Below, one piece after another: positions 32,506 to 34,857 of a stretch of DNA of 34,857 nt. Each line of letters opens with the position of its first letter. The first letter of the stretch is position 1. The notes under the pieces are model-generated. The model saw nothing but the letters and a program-made list of their open reading frames with translations. It made no database searches and was not told the origin of the DNA. Source of the stretch: Melioribacteraceae bacterium (GTDB lineage Bacteria; Bacteroidota; Ignavibacteria; Ignavibacteriales; Melioribacteraceae); the NCBI GenBank assembly GCA_026417375.1, contig JAOADJ010000002.1, positions 1 through 34,857 on the forward strand, read 5' to 3'. Made by a program: the position numbers and the translations under genes.

Positions 32506-32630
32506 CAATTTATCTTACCTTAAATAGATTTTAAATTGTGGAAAAGGGCTTCATTTAAATGGTTTACCTATTTTAATTTTTTTTAACCCAACTTAAAAAT
32601 TTTGTCAAAATAACATTAGAATTTTGCTAC

Positions 32631-32667
32631 AAAAAAAGTTAATTGCACACGTTAATTAACTTTTTTT
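32631..32667. terminator. Bidirectional terminator with 14-bp arms
   Basis: AAAAAAAGTTAATT (32631-32644) and AATTAACTTTTTTT (32654-32667) are exact reverse complements around the loop GCACACGTT. The runs of A and T at the two ends give a U-tract in either direction. It separates the integrase from the HTH gene. Confidence 0.65.
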
Positions 32668-32721
32668 AACAACTATTTATTTCAGATTTACAGTAAAAAT
32701 CTGAAAAAGGAGGTAAAATGA

Positions 32722-33015
32722 ATGCAAAATTTAATGCTATCAACAATTACAATTGATGAACTGAAAGAAATCATTTCAGAATCGATTAATTCTATTCTAT
32801 GTAAAAACAACTACCTAACTAAAGTTGAAAAAAATGATGATGAACTAATTAAAATCGAAGAAGTTAGTTCATTGCTTGGAGTATCTAAAGTTACAATTTA
32901 CAAGTGGAAAAAAATGGGGCTAATTCCATTTTACAGGATCTCTAATAAAATTTATTTCAAAAAAAATGAAGTTATTGAATCATTGAAAAAAATCAATCAA
33001 GGGAAAAACAATTAA
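32722..33015 (+). CDS. Excisionase-like helix-turn-helix protein
   Basis: 97 residues. Residues about 47-86 are an HTH_17/MerR-like domain: KIEEVSSLLGVSKVTIYKWK, then GLIPFYRISNKIYFKKNEV as the wing and last helix. The start is the second of two nearby ATGs: the first (32718) is in another frame and stops after 12 codons, and AGGAGG has the better distance (8 bases) to this one. Proteins of this type next to an integrase often act as excisionases or as control proteins of the element. The first 45 residues are an unassigned helical stretch. Confidence 0.82.
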   Translation: MQNLMLSTITIDELKEIISESINSILCKNNYLTKVEKNDDELIKIEEVSSLLGVSKVTIYKWKKMGLIPFYRISNKIYFKKNEVIESLKKINQGKNN

Positions 33016-33067
33016 TTAACTAATATTTCATAAAAATCATTTTATTTAAATTTTATATGGAGTAAAA

Positions 33068-33988
33068 ATGCCTAAAAAAATTAACAAAACCATGAATTTC
33101 AAATTATCAGCACTTTTATTAGATAAAAATCCAGATGATAAAATCAAAAATATTTTTTCTTATTGTATTGTGGAATATGCAAAAAAATATGAAAAAAAAT
33201 TATTAAAAGATTGGGGCTATTATGAAAATTTATCCTATAATATTTCAGATGAAGATTTTGAAGAATATGAAAAAAATAAATTTTGGGGTAATGTATTTAG
33301 TGAAGATTTACCTAAAGATTTTGATATAGATAATAATTTACATAGAGCAATTATATATGCAAATCTCAAAGAGCCCTTAATTGTCTATTCAATGAACGAA
33401 TTATTTGAAAGACATGAAAAAGTAAAAATTTTTATTGAGGAATTTGAACTCAGATATGGTAAAGACGTATATGTACAAATCGGCAGAACAATTTTTAGAC
33501 ATTTGTTAAAAGGAAAAATAGATTTTTATGAATTTACATTTATCTGTGCTGTAAATAGTAAAGTAGGTAAAAAAGATTTATATAAAAGTGCAACATTAAA
33601 TGAAATTTTAGCCAGGATGAACGGATTAAAACTTATTAATTCATTTAATTCAATATATAATAATGAAGAAAAGTTAATTATAAACGGACAAGATATAAAT
33701 AAGAATATTTTTTTCTTAAATGATTCAAAACTTAAGAGAATTAAAAATAAATGTGCTAAAAATGAGTATTTTGTAACTTATACTTTCAAAAATAGAATTA
33801 CTTACTATACTACAAGATTAACTTTTCATGAATTGATTAAAGCGGTTTTTCATGATGCGAATAAACGTATTGAATTACAAATTCTAGAATACAGATTAGA
33901 AAAAGATTTAATTGAAAATCATAAAAATAAAGTCAAAGAAAGGAATAAATTAAGAAAAGAAAAAAAATATAAATTAAATGATAAATGA
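33068..33988 (+). CDS. Unknown protein of the integrated element
   Basis: 306 residues, highly charged, no signal peptide and no membrane helix. GGAG precedes the ATG. A helical N-terminal half contains ERHEKVKIFIEEFELRYGKD; the segment YVQIGRTIFRHLLKGKIDFY may be a small helical domain. A strand-rich part around YFVTYTFKNRITYYTTRLTF precedes a Lys-rich coiled-coil tail (about 275-306). I do not recognise the family. Its place after an integrase and an HTH protein fits a replication, mobilisation or cargo gene of the element, with no support for a choice between them. Confidence 0.65.
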   Translation: MPKKINKTMNFKLSALLLDKNPDDKIKNIFSYCIVEYAKKYEKKLLKDWGYYENLSYNISDEDFEEYEKNKFWGNVFSEDLPKDFDIDNNLHRAIIYANLKEPLIVYSMNELFERHEKVKIFIEEFELRYGKDVYVQIGRTIFRHLLKGKIDFYEFTFICAVNSKVGKKDLYKSATLNEILARMNGLKLINSFNSIYNNEEKLIINGQDINKNIFFLNDSKLKRIKNKCAKNEYFVTYTFKNRITYYTTRLTFHELIKAVFHDANKRIELQILEYRLEKDLIENHKNKVKERNKLRKEKKYKLNDK

Positions 33989-34040
33989 GAAATTTCATGT
34001 GGACGCTTAGCCGCACGCTTTTGCGTCCTCTCTTTTCTCA
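33986..34040 (+). terminator. Compound hairpin at the end of the unknown gene
   Basis: TGAGAAA at the stop codon pairs with TTTCTCA (34034-34040), and inside GGACGC (34001-34006) pairs with GCGTCC (34023-34028). An alternative small hairpin ACGC-TTTT-GCGT is nested. A moderate T-rich stretch follows. Likely a terminator. Confidence 0.5.
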
Positions 34041-34372
34041 CATCTTTAATTCTTAAGTTCTAATTATATTATTCTTAATAAAATACTTTATATTGATATT
34101 ATGTTGATTTTTATATGGAATATTATATTGAAATATATTTTGAAAATTATTTGGAGGGACATAGAGTGACATACAAATTGCAACTTTGCCAACCGCCTCT
34201 AAATGTAATACTTCATAATAGAACAGTTTTAAAAACAGATGAAAGAACATTATCAATATTTTAACATATTTATTATTACATATAGCTTCTAAAACTCTCA
34301 TTTTCTATTTTTGTTTAGAGGTAGATAAAATAATATTTCAAAAGCTAGGGCGTAATTCTTATTGGAGTTTCA
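33989..34372. other. Intergenic region before the PLD-domain gene
   Basis: Beyond the hairpin at its left end no clear gene is seen. A minus-strand open frame (34053-34301) shows no ribosome binding site and no recognisable domain and is not accepted. TTGGAG just before 34373 serves the next gene. Confidence 0.55.
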
Positions 34373-34857
34373 ATGCCAAATTACTTCATTACAAATCAAG
34401 AGACAAAAGATTTAAGAAAAAGATTAATTCAACTAATAAGCAATAGTGTTGAATTAAAATTCTTAGTTGGATTCTTTTATTTTTCTGGTATTAGAGAGCT
34501 TTACGATGGACTAAAACAAAATGAAAATTTTACTTTAAGAGTTTTAGTAGGTCTTGATGTTGATAAATTATCTTATGGTTTAATCGAATTTTCAAATGAA
34601 GAGAAACTCACAGATGAAGAAAAGATAGACAATTTTTTTACTTCAATTCATAAATCTATAAATACAGACTTTTTCGACAATAAGGAATTTTACGAACAAA
34701 TTAAATTTTTTATTGAATTAATAAAGAGTGATAAATTAATTATTAGAAAAACTCTTAAACCAAATCATTCAAAACTTTATATTTTTCATTTAGATGATAA
34801 ACAAGTTGGAAGGAAAAAATTATTCATCACTGGCAGTAGCAATCTTACTAAAGCTGG
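34373..34857 (+). CDS. PLD-like domain protein (partial, runs off right edge)
   Basis: 161 residues are present. TTGGAG precedes the ATG. The N-terminal part LIQLISNSVELKFLVGFFYF and LRVLVGLDVDKL is the first half of a phospholipase D-like fold, followed by the HxK motif His132-Ser-Lys134 and GSSN (154-157) with LTKAG. PLD-like domains with this start are often found at the N-terminus of large SNF2/DEAD-type helicases in defence islands or of stand-alone nucleases (recalled). The rest of the gene is needed to decide between them. It belongs to the + strand block that begins with the integrase. Confidence 0.75.
   Translation, partial: MPNYFITNQETKDLRKRLIQLISNSVELKFLVGFFYFSGIRELYDGLKQNENFTLRVLVGLDVDKLSYGLIEFSNEEKLTDEEKIDNFFTSIHKSINTDFFDNKEFYEQIKFFIELIKSDKLIIRKTLKPNHSKLYIFHLDDKQVGRKKLFITGSSNLTKA

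Larger units (their letters stand above)
32368..32721. other. Intergenic region between integrase and HTH gene
   Basis: No gene was found. It contains two strong hairpins (32484-32505 and 32631-32667). The ribosome binding site AGGAGG at about 32708 serves the HTH gene. The promoter of the HTH gene should lie here but no clear box was recognised. Confidence 0.6.

Noticed and set aside
34053-34301. Minus-strand open frame before the PLD gene
   Set aside because: No ribosome binding site, no recognisable motif and Ile/Asn/Phe-rich composition as expected from AT-rich noncoding DNA.

Overview
The window is strongly AT-rich and reads as chromosomal DNA from the Bacteroidota/Ignavibacteriota side of the FCB group. 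This assignment is an inference. It rests on AT-rich codon use, many hybrid PAS/receiver signalling proteins, a Bacteroidota-style tyrosine recombinase and dispersed GC-rich palindromic repeats. Many ribosome binding sites are clear Shine-Dalgarno sequences (GGAG/AGGAGG), and these fix several start codons.

Bases 1-10945 hold signalling genes around recN (the only + strand gene there). A sensor kinase and a tandem-receiver regulator (cut by the left edge) form one unit. A second tight operon holds two large PAS kinases and two response regulators, one with an HDOD output and one with a degenerate HD-GYP-like output. Bases 10946-12069 carry no gene but contain GC-rich palindromic repeats and a 13-bp perfect inverted repeat.

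Bases 12070-30707 are a type III-B (Cmr) CRISPR-Cas locus, all on the minus strand, with no CRISPR array in the window. In transcription order from the right: cas6 (broken by an in-frame amber codon), cmr1, cmr2/cas10 (no HD domain, GGED cyclase motif), cmr3, a CARF-PD-(D/E)XK nuclease, cmr4, cmr5, cmr6, a small accessory protein that may be a ring nuclease, a repeat-flanked GxxExxY nuclease-like cassette, a Card1/Can2-type CARF nuclease (DUF1887), and an NE0113-type CARF protein ending in a winged helix. Next come four genes (DUF6569/ARPP-1 protein, four-helix membrane coiled-coil protein, vWA-like lipoprotein, 54-residue basic protein), then a zinc-ribbon protein, cas1, cas2, a 63-residue protein and a TPR protein. 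The likely working model is that the Cmr complex recognises target RNA, Cmr2 makes cyclic oligoadenylate, and up to three CARF proteins read that signal. Two perfect 7-3-7 dyads lie upstream of the ARPP-1 unit and the zinc-ribbon/cas1/cas2 unit, with a weaker copy ahead of cmr1; they could be operators of one local regulator.

Bases about 30917-34857 look like the start of an integrated element. A leftward terminator and a 12-base tRNA 3'-end remnant are followed by a tyrosine recombinase, an excisionase-like HTH protein, an unknown protein and the start of a PLD-domain protein, all on the + strand. The junction lies about 210 bases upstream of the broken cas6.
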